Of a stretch of DNA of 64,000 nt, positions 27,220-35,721 are shown one piece after another; within the stretch, counting starts at the first letter, position 1, and the number at the start of each line of letters is the position of its first letter. Both the position numbers and the translations under genes were made by a program. The notes beneath the pieces were generated by a model. That model had not been told where the DNA came from, did no database searches, and saw nothing but the letters and a program-made list of their open reading frames with translations. Origin of the DNA: Texcoconibacillus texcoconensis (GTDB taxonomy: Bacteria; Bacillota; Bacilli; Bacillales; Salisediminibacteriaceae); contig NZ_JACHHB010000002.1 of assembly GCF_014202575.1 (NCBI RefSeq), positions 191,219 through 255,218 of the forward strand. The letters are read 5' to 3'.

Positions 27220-27696
27220 TTAATGTGATTTTTCATGCTGTTGTTTTTGTTTCTGCAAATCAATACGGTCGTAACGCTTTTCGTTTTCATACCAAGAAGC
27301 GTATCCAGCGACCCAACTTATCGCAACGATGAAAAATGATAGGAAAGTTAAAATCCCTAGGGAAAGTTCATTGAAAATATCTACGGGTGTCATACCATTC
27401 GCGGCAAATTGACCGAAGGAAACCACCGCCAAAATGATGACGGCACACCTTACCCCCATCCTTAATGTATTTTTCCACCTTGGTTGCTGGCGTCTCACTA
27501 CCCATTTTTCGTGAAAGCGCTCGTCAAATCGCTTGTCTCCCCCCAGTAATATGAGATAACCCAAAAATGAGTATATGAATACGATGCCAACGTAATAAAA
27601 GATCGGTTGAGCAAATTCCACACGCATTGGAAATATCACTAAAAAGAGAAAGGTAGCCGCTAGCAACACGATACGAAACCATTTTGGTGCGTTCAT
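27220..27696 (-). CDS. Hypothetical membrane protein
   Basis: About 158 aa with four predicted transmembrane helices and basic loops (RFDERFHEKWVVRRQQPRWK). Function unknown. GGGGGAGA precedes the ATGs at 27699 and 27696. The longer frame up to 27798 would run into repeat element B and has no ribosome site, so I rejected it. It is in line with the DUF4870-like gene (116-bp gap) and may be co-transcribed. Confidence 0.72.
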   Translation of the reverse strand: MNAPKWFRIVLLAATFLFLVIFPMRVEFAQPIFYYVGIVFIYSFLGYLILLGGDKRFDERFHEKWVVRRQQPRWKNTLRMGVRCAVIILAVVSFGQFAANGMTPVDIFNELSLGILTFLSFFIVAISWVAGYASWYENEKRYDRIDLQKQKQQHEKSH

Positions 27697-27739
27697 CATC
27701 GATCTCCCCCTTTCTTTGAGGTCGTCGTCTGGAGGCGGT

Positions 27740-27920
27740 GTGGACATGTGTTCCGTTATATGATGAAACATAGGTTTTTTTGGCGTTGTTATGGACATGT
27801 GTTCCGTTATTCATCAAAAAAACGTTTCAAATCGGCAGTTTTTTTGAAAATAACGGAATATATGTCCGCGAACATGCTAAATTCATCGATTTTCACCTAA
27901 ATAACGGAACATATGTCCGA
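27740..27920. repeat. ~180-bp four-box element, copy B
   Basis: Two boxes TGGACATGTGTTCCGTTA (27741, 27792) and two inverted boxes TAACGGAA[T/C]ATATGTCCG (27851, 27902). Spacings match copies A, C and D (about 50, 60, 50). It lies between divergent genes, upstream of htpX. Confidence 0.93.
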
Positions 27921-28068
27921 GACATAGCCACCCCGTTCCATCTATTTGAACGTACGTTAATAAAAAATAAACACAGCCCTTCGATTCTAGCATACGAAAC
28001 AACCATAATATGACAAAAAATCTCTAATTGCTACACATAATTCTGCCACTTCCCAATTACTCGAATTT

Positions 28069-28097
28069 GTGACAGAAGCCTTTCGATTATGTATAAT
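28069..28097 (+). promoter_or_regulatory. Sigma-A-type promoter of htpX
   Basis: GTGACA (28069-28074), 17 bases, TATAAT (28092-28097). The start would be about 25 nt upstream of the htpX ATG. Confidence 0.65.
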
Positions 28098-28130
28098 AGA
28101 GTAGTTATCAACGAAATTGGAGGTGGAGGA

Positions 28131-29048
28131 ATGGGTAAACGATTTTTATTTTTCCTATTAACAAACATTCTCGTCATGACGACGATTATCATTGTCTGGT
28201 CACTGATTACATCATTTACCGATATCGGAACGACATTTGATACTGGAGGCGCTGGATTAGGCATTGACTTGCAAGCGTTAGCCGTATTCAGCTTACTTGT
28301 CGGCTTCGCGGGATCATTTATTTCCCTTGCGATGTCACGCTTTGTGGCAAAGAAAATGATGAACGTCAAAGTATTAGATCCAAACGGCCCATTAAGCGCA
28401 AATGAACGTACAGTTGTTGAAAAAGTACACCGTCTGTCTCGAGCAGCTGGATTGACACATATGCCAGAAGTTGGCATCTACCAATCTCCTGAAGTAAACG
28501 CCTTTGCGACAGGCCCGACGAAGAAACGGTCGCTCGTTGCTGTGTCCTCAGGCTTACTCAACACGATGGATGATGATGCCGTTGAAGGCGTTATCGCCCA
28601 TGAAGTCGCACACGTTTCAAACGGAGACATGGTGACAATGACACTTTTACAAGGGGTCGTCAACACGTTCGTCGTGTTCTTCTCAAGAATTGCCGCGATC
28701 CTCGCATCGCGTATGGTAAAACCTGAAATGCAAGGAATTGTCCGTTTTGCGGCAATCATTATTTTCCAAATCTTGTTCTCCATTCTCGGAAGTATTGTCG
28801 TCATGGCTTTCTCACGGTACCGCGAATTCCACGCCGACAGAGGCGGTGCAGACCTCGCTGGACGTGATAAAATGGCGCACGCACTCCGTTCCTTAAAAGG
28901 ATATGTTGATCGTGCCAATGTCGAAAATCAACGCACCGATGATTCAGCAATCCAAACGATGAAAATTAACGGCAAAGGCGGCATGGCCAAGCTGTTTTCA
29001 TCTCACCCGGATTTAGATGAACGAATCGCCCGTTTAGAACAACGCTAA
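28131..29048 (+). CDS. htpX: HtpX-type membrane zinc metalloprotease
   Basis: 305-aa M48 peptidase for membrane-protein quality control. Two N-terminal transmembrane helices, then the zinc motif HEVAH (in [15 protein letters not shown], about 160-175), two more helices, and a third zinc ligand Glu in [25 protein letters not shown] directly precedes ATG 28131; the frame opening at 28089 is longer but lacks a site. Length and motifs are complete. Confidence 0.96.
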   Translation: MGKRFLFFLLTNILVMTTIIIVWSLITSFTDIGTTFDTGGAGLGIDLQALAVFSLLVGFAGSFISLAMSRFVAKKMMNVKVLDPNGPLSANERTVVEKVHRLSRAAGLTHMPEVGIYQSPEVNAFATGPTKKRSLVAVSSGLLNTMDDDAVEGVIAHEVAHVSNGDMVTMTLLQGVVNTFVVFFSRIAAILASRMVKPEMQGIVRFAAIIIFQILFSILGSIVVMAFSRYREFHADRGGADLAGRDKMAHALRSLKGYVDRANVENQRTDDSAIQTMKINGKGGMAKLFSSHPDLDERIARLEQR

Positions 29049-29059
29049 TAATAAACCTG

Positions 29060-29096
29060 AAACCAGTCGTAAGAGTACGACTGGTTTTCTTTTGAA
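29060..29096 (+). terminator. Terminator of htpX
   Basis: AAACCAGTCGTA-agag-TACGACTGGTTT followed by TCTTTTG. Confidence 0.92.
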
Positions 29097-29111
29097 GTGA
29101 AGGATAGGTCG

Positions 29112-29425
29112 TAAGTCCCAAATCGTTCGTAAATACTTAATTTTCGTTCGTAAACTTTGATTTTTCGTTCGTAAAACTGAAATTCCGTTCGTAAACTTTG
29201 ATTTTTCGTTCGTAAAACTGAAATTCCGTTCGTAAACTTAGGTTTTCCCTTCAGGTGAACCGATTTTCCCTTCAGGTGAATCACTTTTTCCTTCAGGTGA
29301 ACCGATTTTCCCTTCAGGTGAATCACTTTTTCCTTCAGGTGAAACGATTTTCCCTTCAGCTGAACCTGTTTTCCCTTCAGGTGAATCACTTTTCCGTTCG
29401 TAAAAATAAAATTTCGTTCATAAAT
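29112..29425. repeat. Mixed 21-bp array (both families)
   Basis: About six CGTTCGTAAA-type units (29117-29245) run directly into seven CTTCAGGTG-type units (29246-29395), then back to two CGTTCGTAAA units. The 21-base phase is largely kept across the junctions. This shows the two families are interchangeable in one array. Confidence 0.93.
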
Positions 29426-29491
29426 ACATTATTTGCATGACACATCAAAAAGAGGACACACTATCCTTTAGATAGAAAGGAGTGTATTTTC

Positions 29492-29788
29492 ATGGATATC
29501 GATATCACATCACTCAGTCAAGACATGCCTGACTTTCATAATCATGAAGAAGCTAGAGAATGGTTTAAAAATCAGTTTCACGAGCGCTTTTCTTTAAGAA
29601 GTAGTGACGATGAGGATGGCAAAAAGGTATATTACTATCACCTCATCAAACACCCCGATCAATATGAACAATACATGGAAAGCTTTGCGAAAGAACAAGA
29701 AGGTCATGAAATTACCAATATGGAAACATTCGAAAGTTATTCAACGGTACAAATTACTGAGGACGGAGACATTCATTTTATTTCCTAG
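29492..29788 (+). CDS. Small acidic hypothetical protein
   Basis: 98 aa, acidic, no membrane segment or signal peptide. It has HNHEEAREWFKNQFHERFSLRSSDDEDGKKVYYYHLIKHP, probably an alpha-beta fold. Family not recognised. AAAGGAG lies 11 nt before the ATG. It stands alone between repeat array 4 and a terminator. Confidence 0.75.
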   Translation: MDIDITSLSQDMPDFHNHEEAREWFKNQFHERFSLRSSDDEDGKKVYYYHLIKHPDQYEQYMESFAKEQEGHEITNMETFESYSTVQITEDGDIHFIS

Positions 29789-29830
29789 TTCTTAAGAAAC
29801 GCTTATTGACCCCTCCATCACATATAACAC

Positions 29831-29874
29831 GTCCTCCTTAAGACCCCCAACACTTAAGGAGGACATCCTTTTTC
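29831..29874 (+). terminator. Terminator after the small acidic gene
   Basis: GTCCTCCTTAAG (29831-29842) pairs with CTTAAGGAGGAC (29853-29864), followed by ATCCTTTTTCC. Confidence 0.85.
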
Positions 29875-29960
29875 CCCTAAACAATTCCAATTACTCGGAA
29901 CAAACAAGGAAATATGTTATAGTAAATAAAGTAACCATGATGGTAAAGGGGGAAAAGGAG

Positions 29961-30161
29961 TTGCCATATAATGCCTTAATGATTGCCGCTGCAATCATTT
30001 GTATCATTTCGTTAGTCGGTACGATCATTGTCGGGTTGAATCCTTTTGAGAAAAACTACGCAAAACGAACGACAAGAAGAATGGTCAATTTGACATCGAT
30101 TTACATCGTCACATTCGTTCCTGCTTTTATTTTAACTTTTTACCTTTTTATAGTTAGGTGA
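29961..30161 (+). CDS. Small two-helix membrane protein
   Basis: 66 aa with two transmembrane helices separated by a basic loop (NPFEKNYAKRTTRRM). Function unknown. I chose TTG 29961, since AAAGGGGGAAAAGGAG lies upstream. The ATGs at 29937/29940 would begin only about 7 nt after the start predicted from an extended -10 (TGTTATAGT, -10 hexamer 29918-29923). Confidence 0.65.
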   Translation: MPYNALMIAAAIICIISLVGTIIVGLNPFEKNYAKRTTRRMVNLTSIYIVTFVPAFILTFYLFIVR

Positions 30162-30214
30162 TTGAATTTCATCATTCGAAATAAGATATTGAATGACGAA
30201 TAATAAATGGGGCT

Positions 30215-30345
30215 CCATTTCAGACGGACGCTTTTCCGTGAGCTTGTCTTCAGCTAACTTACGCTCGGCCAAGCCTCGCATAAGTGGGTCTTCAGACTGC
30301 GCTTTATCCTCTGGGAGTCGCAGTGTTTCGTTTCAGCCACCTTTT
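30215..30345. repeat. Bacillaceae-type dispersed GC-rich element
   Basis: From CAGACGGACGCTTTTCCG to CTCTGGGAGTCGCAGTG the segment resembles the ~130-bp element often found between Bacillus genes and mis-called as ORFs (GGACGCTTTCCG...GGGTCTTC...GGAGTCG pattern). This call is from memory of the pattern and needs a search. Confidence 0.55.
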
Positions 30346-30477
30346 TTCATCCGTATATGAAATAATCATAAAACGGCATTATGAAATTTATTCAGGTAAT
30401 AAAACAAGCGTCAGTGCTAAACAAACACCAACGCTTCGCTTGATCATACACAAAGATATCGTATATTTAACTTCTTT

Positions 30478-30508
30478 CACCCTTAGTCAAACAGGGTGTT
30501 TTTTCTTT
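30478..30508 (+). terminator. Terminator after the small membrane gene
   Basis: CACCCT-tagtcaaac-AGGGTG... followed by TTTTTTCTTT on the plus strand, about 40 bp from the convergent ku stop. Confidence 0.75.
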
Positions 30509-30545
30509 CAAGTGTAGCGTCACCACAACATTCACATCCACACAC

Positions 30546-31397
30546 TTATCCAGTCTTCTTCTTTTTCGTCGTTTTAGACGCCGTCGATTTGGCCCCCGTC
30601 GTTTTCTTTTTCCCGCTTGTTTTCTTCTTATTTTTATCAACCGATTTTTGCAAAGCTTCCATCAAGTCTGTCACATTGTCCTTCTTCGGCTCGCCTTTGG
30701 CGGTGACAACTTCTTTGCCCTTTTCCTTCGCCTCAATTAATTCAAGCAACTTCTTTCTATATTCATCTTCATATTTCTGCGGTTCAAACTCCGTTGATAG
30801 TTGATCAATCAATGTCTCCGCCGTTTTCAACTCTTTATCAGAAATATTTTCATCACTCGGTACCCCTGGCACATCTTCAGCAGCCCGAATTTCATCTGGA
30901 TAGTGCAATGTCTCAACGAGCAACGTATTGTTATAAACGCGCAACAAAGCCAACTGCTCCTTGGAACGAATCATCATTTTCGCGACGCCAACTTTCCTTG
31001 TATCCGATAAAGCCTTACGCAACAAAGCATACGCCTTTGAACCACCTTCATTAGGCCCTAAATAATACGTTCTGTTAAAATAGATCGGATCAATTTCATC
31101 GATATCAATAAAATCCATAATTTCAACCGCTTTTTCATCCGCTTCCTGCTGCAACGACTTCATCTCTTCTTCACTCACAATCACAAAATCACCGTTCGTC
31201 GTCTCATAGCCTTTGACAAGATCATCATTTTCAACCTTCTCCTCACAAACAGGACACACCTTTTCATATTTAATTGGCGTGCTGCACTTTTCGTGAAGCG
31301 TACGAAACGACACATCCTTATCCTCAGTAGCAGCGAACATTTTGATCGGAATGCTCACAAGACCAAACTGCACACTCCCCTTCCACATCGTATGCAT
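30546..31397 (-). CDS. ku: Ku, DNA end-binding protein of non-homologous end joining
   Basis: 283 aa. Typical prokaryotic Ku core (residues 1-255) from MWKGSVQFGLVSIPIKMFAATE through the bridge region. It contains a CPVCEEKV segment with a second pair-like Cys (CSTPIKYEKVCPVC), recalling the zinc-like element of Ku. The lysine-rich tail (KNKKKTSGKKKTTG...KKKKTG) is the known DNA- and LigD-stimulating extension type. It is divergent from ligD. A sigma-G-like promoter lies upstream, suggesting expression in the forespore. GAGGAGG lies before the ATG. Confidence 0.96.
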   Translation of the reverse strand: MHTMWKGSVQFGLVSIPIKMFAATEDKDVSFRTLHEKCSTPIKYEKVCPVCEEKVENDDLVKGYETTNGDFVIVSEEEMKSLQQEADEKAVEIMDFIDIDEIDPIYFNRTYYLGPNEGGSKAYALLRKALSDTRKVGVAKMMIRSKEQLALLRVYNNTLLVETLHYPDEIRAAEDVPGVPSDENISDKELKTAETLIDQLSTEFEPQKYEDEYRKKLLELIEAKEKGKEVVTAKGEPKKDNVTDLMEALQKSVDKNKKKTSGKKKTTGAKSTASKTTKKKKTG

Positions 31398-31425
31398 GCT
31401 ACATCCTCCTCAAATCCTTTTTTTA

Positions 31426-31455
31426 TATTGTGCATGCCGACACACCTTCTCATTC
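31426..31455 (-). promoter_or_regulatory. Sigma-G-like promoter of ku
   Basis: On the minus strand GAATG-N18-CACAATA (-35 at 31455-31451, -10 at 31432-31426) matches the sigma-G consensus GHATR-N18-CATNHTA with one -10 mismatch. It interlocks with the ligD promoter. Confidence 0.55.
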
Positions 31456-31461
31456 ATACTA
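31432..31461 (+). promoter_or_regulatory. Sigma-G-like promoter of ligD
   Basis: GCATG (31432-31436), exactly 18 bases, CATACTA (31455-31461): a full match to GHATR-N18-CATNHTA. The start would be about 30 nt before the ligD ATG. B. subtilis ykoU/ykoV are known sigma-G genes. Confidence 0.7.
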
Positions 31462-31496
31462 AATCTTAGATAATCACGCATAGAGGAGTCATGAAC

Positions 31497-33302
31497 ATGC
31501 AGTGGATGAAACCAACACGCACAGACGAACTGCCAAAAGGCGATCAATGGCACTACGAAATCAAATACGACGGCTACCGCGCCAAACTCACATGGGACGG
31601 AAAATCCCTCTCCATCACAAGCAAAAACGGCCACACCCTCGAAGACAAATTCCCAGAAATTAACACCCAAGACCTACCAACCGACAAAACCTTCGAACTC
31701 GACGGCGAACTCTCCATCCTAGACAACCTAGGCAAAGCCGACTTTTACACCCTTCAACGCCGACACAGACTACGAAACCAACGCACCATCCAAACCGAAT
31801 CCAAAACCCGCCCCGCCACCTTCCTCGCCTTCGACATCCTGTCGATCAATGGCGAAAATCTTTTGAAGAAACCATGGCAAGACCGCAAGCATTTTTTAAA
31901 AGAAATGATGCTCTCCAGTGAACTTCCGATCAACCCAGACCCGCACGCCACATCCCGCGTGCAGTTTCTCCCCTCAACACAAGACCTTTCCGCCATCTTA
32001 GAAAAGGTCATGGTTTGTCGGAGTGAAGGAATCATAGCGAAACGAGCTACCGCGCAATATGAAAAAGGACGAACACGCAATTGGTTAAAATATAAAACGC
32101 CTTATTTAGTCAATTGCTTTATCACTGCTTACGAACCGAGTAACGAGTATTTTCGCCTCGGCGTGTTTAATCACACTGAAGGTGTAGCCTCTATCGGTAA
32201 GTGTGCGCACGGCTTTTCAGAAGCGGAGAAAGAAGCGGTCACATCGATTATTAAACAAAATGGAGATTGGAATGAGACGAACAATGTCTACGAAATCGAA
32301 CCTTCGATCGTAACAGAAGTAGCCTATACAACACGGAAAAACGACGAACTGCGTGAACCACGGTTTGCTCAGTTAAAGTTGCAAACGCCTGCTAGCTCAT
32401 GCACAGTAGCACAACTTCAAATGGCAGACCTAAGATTCCCAAGTACAGTTAAAATCACAAATCCTGAAAAGCCGCTTTGGACAAATAACCAAGTCGATAA
32501 ACGAACTTATCTTCGTTACGTACGTTTCATAGCGCCGTTCGCGCTTCCATTTTTAAAAGATCGCCCTCTCACCGTCATCCGTTTTCCGCACGGAACGATG
32601 GAAGAAGGTTTTTTCCAAAAAGAATGTCCTGATTACGCACCTGAATTTGTTGAAACGACTGCTATTGAGGATACTGAATTTATATTGTGTAACCGCATTG
32701 AGACGATGCTCTGGCTTGCCAATCAGCTCGCACTCGAATGGCACATACCCTTTCAACGTCATCAAACAGAATACGTCGATGACATTGTTTTTGACTTAGA
32801 CCCACCATCTGCGGAATATTTTCATTTAGCTATTAAAGGTGCTCTTTTGCTAAAAGAACTGTGTGATTCTTTAGGATTTCATTCTTTCGTGAAGTTTTCA
32901 GGAAACAAAGGCCTTCAAGTGTATATCCCACTCCCTGAAGACACCTATACGTGGGAAGACACAGCGAAAGTGACCGAAACATTCGGCACCTTTTTAACGG
33001 ATAATCACCCTGATCTTTTTACAATGGAACGTTTGAAGAAAAAACGTGGGCACAAATTGTATCTCGATATTCCACAGCACCGCGAAGGAAAAACGATCAT
33101 AGCGCCATACTCTTTACGAGGAAAAACGGACCCCCTTGTTGCCTGCCCTCTATTTTGGGAAGAAGTCAATGACTCGCTTGAGCGCACACAATTTACAATC
33201 GATCATGTGCTCGAACGTGTCACGTCAACCGGCTGTCCGTTTAGACATATCGAAGAAGTAAAGCGTTTACAACCTAAAAACTTCGAGTCGTTTAAATCAT
33301 AG
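31497..33302 (+). CDS. ligD: LigD: ATP-dependent DNA ligase with polymerase/primase domain
   Basis: 601 aa, two-domain LigD in the Bacillus order. The N-terminal ligase has the nucleotidyl-transfer Lys in EIKYDGYR (near 23), FELDGEL, and EGIIAKR / NWLKYK motifs. The C-terminal AEP polymerase (about 300-590) has IRFPHG, the metal-binding DLDPP, VKFSGNKGLQVYIPL and later conserved motifs. The phosphoesterase domain found in Pseudomonas LigD is absent, as usual in Bacillus. ATG 31497 was chosen because GAGGAG is 8 nt upstream; the ATG at 31491 is too close. It works with Ku at double-strand breaks, probably in germinating spores. Confidence 0.96.
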   Translation: MQWMKPTRTDELPKGDQWHYEIKYDGYRAKLTWDGKSLSITSKNGHTLEDKFPEINTQDLPTDKTFELDGELSILDNLGKADFYTLQRRHRLRNQRTIQTESKTRPATFLAFDILSINGENLLKKPWQDRKHFLKEMMLSSELPINPDPHATSRVQFLPSTQDLSAILEKVMVCRSEGIIAKRATAQYEKGRTRNWLKYKTPYLVNCFITAYEPSNEYFRLGVFNHTEGVASIGKCAHGFSEAEKEAVTSIIKQNGDWNETNNVYEIEPSIVTEVAYTTRKNDELREPRFAQLKLQTPASSCTVAQLQMADLRFPSTVKITNPEKPLWTNNQVDKRTYLRYVRFIAPFALPFLKDRPLTVIRFPHGTMEEGFFQKECPDYAPEFVETTAIEDTEFILCNRIETMLWLANQLALEWHIPFQRHQTEYVDDIVFDLDPPSAEYFHLAIKGALLLKELCDSLGFHSFVKFSGNKGLQVYIPLPEDTYTWEDTAKVTETFGTFLTDNHPDLFTMERLKKKRGHKLYLDIPQHREGKTIIAPYSLRGKTDPLVACPLFWEEVNDSLERTQFTIDHVLERVTSTGCPFRHIEEVKRLQPKNFESFKS

Positions 33303-33379
33303 AAGTTCAGCGATTACATTGTACTTTGGCCGCATCTACCGTCTCCCCCTCGAAATTTTTTGAAATGTGTCAAAAATTG

Positions 33380-33408
33380 TTTTCATCTGTTCGATCATTC
33401 TCTATAAT
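33380..33408 (+). promoter_or_regulatory. Sigma-A-type promoter of the chemoreceptor gene
   Basis: TTTTCA (33380-33385), 17 bases, TATAAT (33403-33408). The -35 is weak; no sigma-D motif is visible. Confidence 0.5.
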
Positions 33409-33489
33409 AAAGACAACTCAATCTCATAAGGAGGGGGAGCACTAAGCACCAAATAGAAGAATTAGAAACTAAAAACATGGGGGGTTGGC

Positions 33490-35226
33490 ATGAAAGTTTC
33501 AAATGAACAAAAAGAGGGGAACATGAACAATTTTATAAGCAAACTCAAATTCGGCACGAAGTTAAACATTCTCGTCATTTCGATTTTGCTCGGTTTTTCT
33601 GCGATTCTTGGTTTCGTCGTGAACAGCCAGGTAACTCAAGGTATAGAAGAATCTGCGCGGGATAAAGCTTTATCCGACTTACATTTAGGGTTTGACTACA
33701 TTGATCAACGGCTGCCTGGGGAGTGGCGCGTTGAAGGGGACGTTTTGTATAAAGGGGATACGCAGATCAATGAAAACATTGATCTCGTTGACGACATCGG
33801 TGAGATGATGCAGGGCACAGTGACCATCTTTCTCGATGACACGCGCGTAACAACAAACGTCATTGATGAACAAGGAAATCGAGCAATTGGTACACAAGCA
33901 TCAGATGAAGTCATCCAAACTGTCCTATATGAGGAAGATACATATACAGGCGCGGCTACAGTCGTTGGTGAAGAATTTCAAACAGCCTACGATCCGATTT
34001 ATAATGCCGATGGTGAACCGATTGGTATGTGGTATGTCGGTGCATCACAAGAATTTATTAACGAAACCATCTCCGACGTTATGCAAGGGTTCTTTATCGT
34101 TTTAGCTGTCGTCATTGCGATTGCCATCTCAGTCGTCCTTTGGTTCACACTACGTTTTAAAAAGCGTTTAGCAAAAGTGACGAATGCCCTTGAACTTGCC
34201 GGGCAAGGTGATTTCACAGCAAACGTCACGGACTCAGCGCAAGACGAATTAGGTCAATTGGCGCTTAGCTATAACCAAATGAAAGATAACTTAAATGAAT
34301 TAATCAAAAAAGTCGCTTCATCCTCTGACCAAGTCGCTTCATCCTCAGAAGAGCTAACAGCAAGCGCCGAAGAAACGACGAAAGCGACCGATCAAATTTC
34401 CGAGTCTATACAAGAAGTCGCTTCTGGGTCTGATCAACAGTTAGAACACACGCAAAATGCAAAAGATATGACCGCAGAAATATCATCAGGTATGCAAGAC
34501 ATTGCTCATAATGTACAAGCCGTCAATGAATCATCCGTTGAATCAGCGAAAAAATCTTCTGATGGTAAACAAGTCATTGATCAATCCATTAACCAAATGC
34601 AAACGATCCAAGAAAAGACGAATACGACGACACAATTTATCGAACAATTAGGTACCAAATCCAATCAAATTGGTGATGTCGTTTCGTTAATTACTGATAT
34701 CGCTGAACAAACGAATCTACTCGCCTTAAACGCAGCTATCGAAGCAGCACGTGCAGGCGAACACGGCAAAGGGTTTGCCGTTGTTGCAGATGAAGTCCGC
34801 AAACTTGCCGAGCAATCCGGTGAATCCGCAAAACAAATTAACAGCATGATTCAAGACATCCAGAGCGATATTCAACAATCGGTACAATCGATGGGAGAAG
34901 GAAAAGACGCCGTCGAAGAAGGAATGTCGTTTATCGACCAAGCCGGCAACTCATTTTCTGAGATCACACATACCGTTCATGATGTGTCCACACAAATCCA
35001 AGAAGTGTCAGCTGCCGTCCAACAAATTACTGCAAGCACAGAAACGATGGTCGAGTCTATGAACGAAACGACAAGCGTCGCACAAAGAACTGCGGGTTAC
35101 ACCCAAAACGTAGCCGCTTCCGCAGAGGAACAAAACGCCTCTATGCAAGAAATCTCAGCTGCATCTAACTCACTTGCAAAGATGGCCGAAGACCTACAAC
35201 AATCGGTAAACAACTTCAAACTTTAA
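33490..35226 (+). CDS. Methyl-accepting chemotaxis protein with extracellular Cache domain
   Basis: 578 aa. First transmembrane helix at about 27-50, an extracellular single-Cache-type sensor (about 50-195, [12 protein letters not shown]...[16 protein letters not shown]...[18 protein letters not shown]), second helix (about 200-222), HAMP, then a long coiled-coil signalling domain. The hairpin tip is [38 protein letters not shown]. The glutamine/glutamate heptads are candidate methylation sites. Two starts are possible: 33490 (GGGGGG upstream) and 33523 (GAGGGG upstream). A decayed relative of its C-terminus lies at 48393-48467. Confidence 0.95.
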   Translation: MKVSNEQKEGNMNNFISKLKFGTKLNILVISILLGFSAILGFVVNSQVTQGIEESARDKALSDLHLGFDYIDQRLPGEWRVEGDVLYKGDTQINENIDLVDDIGEMMQGTVTIFLDDTRVTTNVIDEQGNRAIGTQASDEVIQTVLYEEDTYTGAATVVGEEFQTAYDPIYNADGEPIGMWYVGASQEFINETISDVMQGFFIVLAVVIAIAISVVLWFTLRFKKRLAKVTNALELAGQGDFTANVTDSAQDELGQLALSYNQMKDNLNELIKKVASSSDQVASSSEELTASAEETTKATDQISESIQEVASGSDQQLEHTQNAKDMTAEISSGMQDIAHNVQAVNESSVESAKKSSDGKQVIDQSINQMQTIQEKTNTTTQFIEQLGTKSNQIGDVVSLITDIAEQTNLLALNAAIEAARAGEHGKGFAVVADEVRKLAEQSGESAKQINSMIQDIQSDIQQSVQSMGEGKDAVEEGMSFIDQAGNSFSEITHTVHDVSTQIQEVSAAVQQITASTETMVESMNETTSVAQRTAGYTQNVAASAEEQNASMQEISAASNSLAKMAEDLQQSVNNFKL

Positions 35227-35231
35227 TTAAT

Positions 35232-35282
35232 CGTCCATGCAATAAACAAGCACACAAATTTATTGCATGGACGTCAACTTTT
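35232..35282 (+). terminator. First terminator after the chemoreceptor gene
   Basis: CGTCCATGCAATAAA (35232-35246) pairs perfectly with TTTATTGCATGGACG (35259-35273), followed by TCAACTTTTG. Confidence 0.8.
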
Positions 35283-35290
35283 GACCACGC

Positions 35291-35328
35291 AAAAAACAAC
35301 TTTAGAATCTCTAAAGTTGTTTTTTATT
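35291..35328 (+). terminator. Second, tandem terminator after the chemoreceptor gene
   Basis: AACAACTTTAGA-atc-TCTAAAGTTGTT with A and T runs on both sides; efficient in both directions. Confidence 0.88.
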
Positions 35329-35450
35329 GCGCGAATATCCTTTTATTAAGGCTAGATTGTTGCTTTTTAAGAATCCGTTCACACTGGGGACGTTGATGAT
35401 TTGAACCTCATGTGAATATGGATCGCGGCGTGGTTCATGGATCGCGGCTC

Positions 35451-35630
35451 GCGGACATACGTTCCGTTATTTCAGACAAATACGCCATTTTTAGGGATCG
35501 GACGGACATATGTTCCGTTAATCCTCTCTTTTGGAGGCCATAAAGGGCGATTTTTTGCAAATAGCGGAACTCATGTCCGAAGAAAGCTCAAAAACAGCCT
35601 TTTTCAAGTAAATAACGGAATCAATGTCCG
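35451..35630. repeat. ~180-bp four-box element, copy C
   Basis: Boxes CGGACATACGTTCCGTTA and CGGACATATGTTCCGTTA face TAGCGGAACTCATGTCCG and TAACGGAATCAATGTCCG. Its reverse complement matches copy A along nearly all its length. It lies between convergent genes. Confidence 0.93.
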
Positions 35631-35721
35631 GCTGAAAACGAAACAGTGAAGATGACCGCATTTAGCCAACTTAGCGTATCCACCTTTTGCTTCTCCGAGC
35701 TCACTTACGAATATCCTTTTA

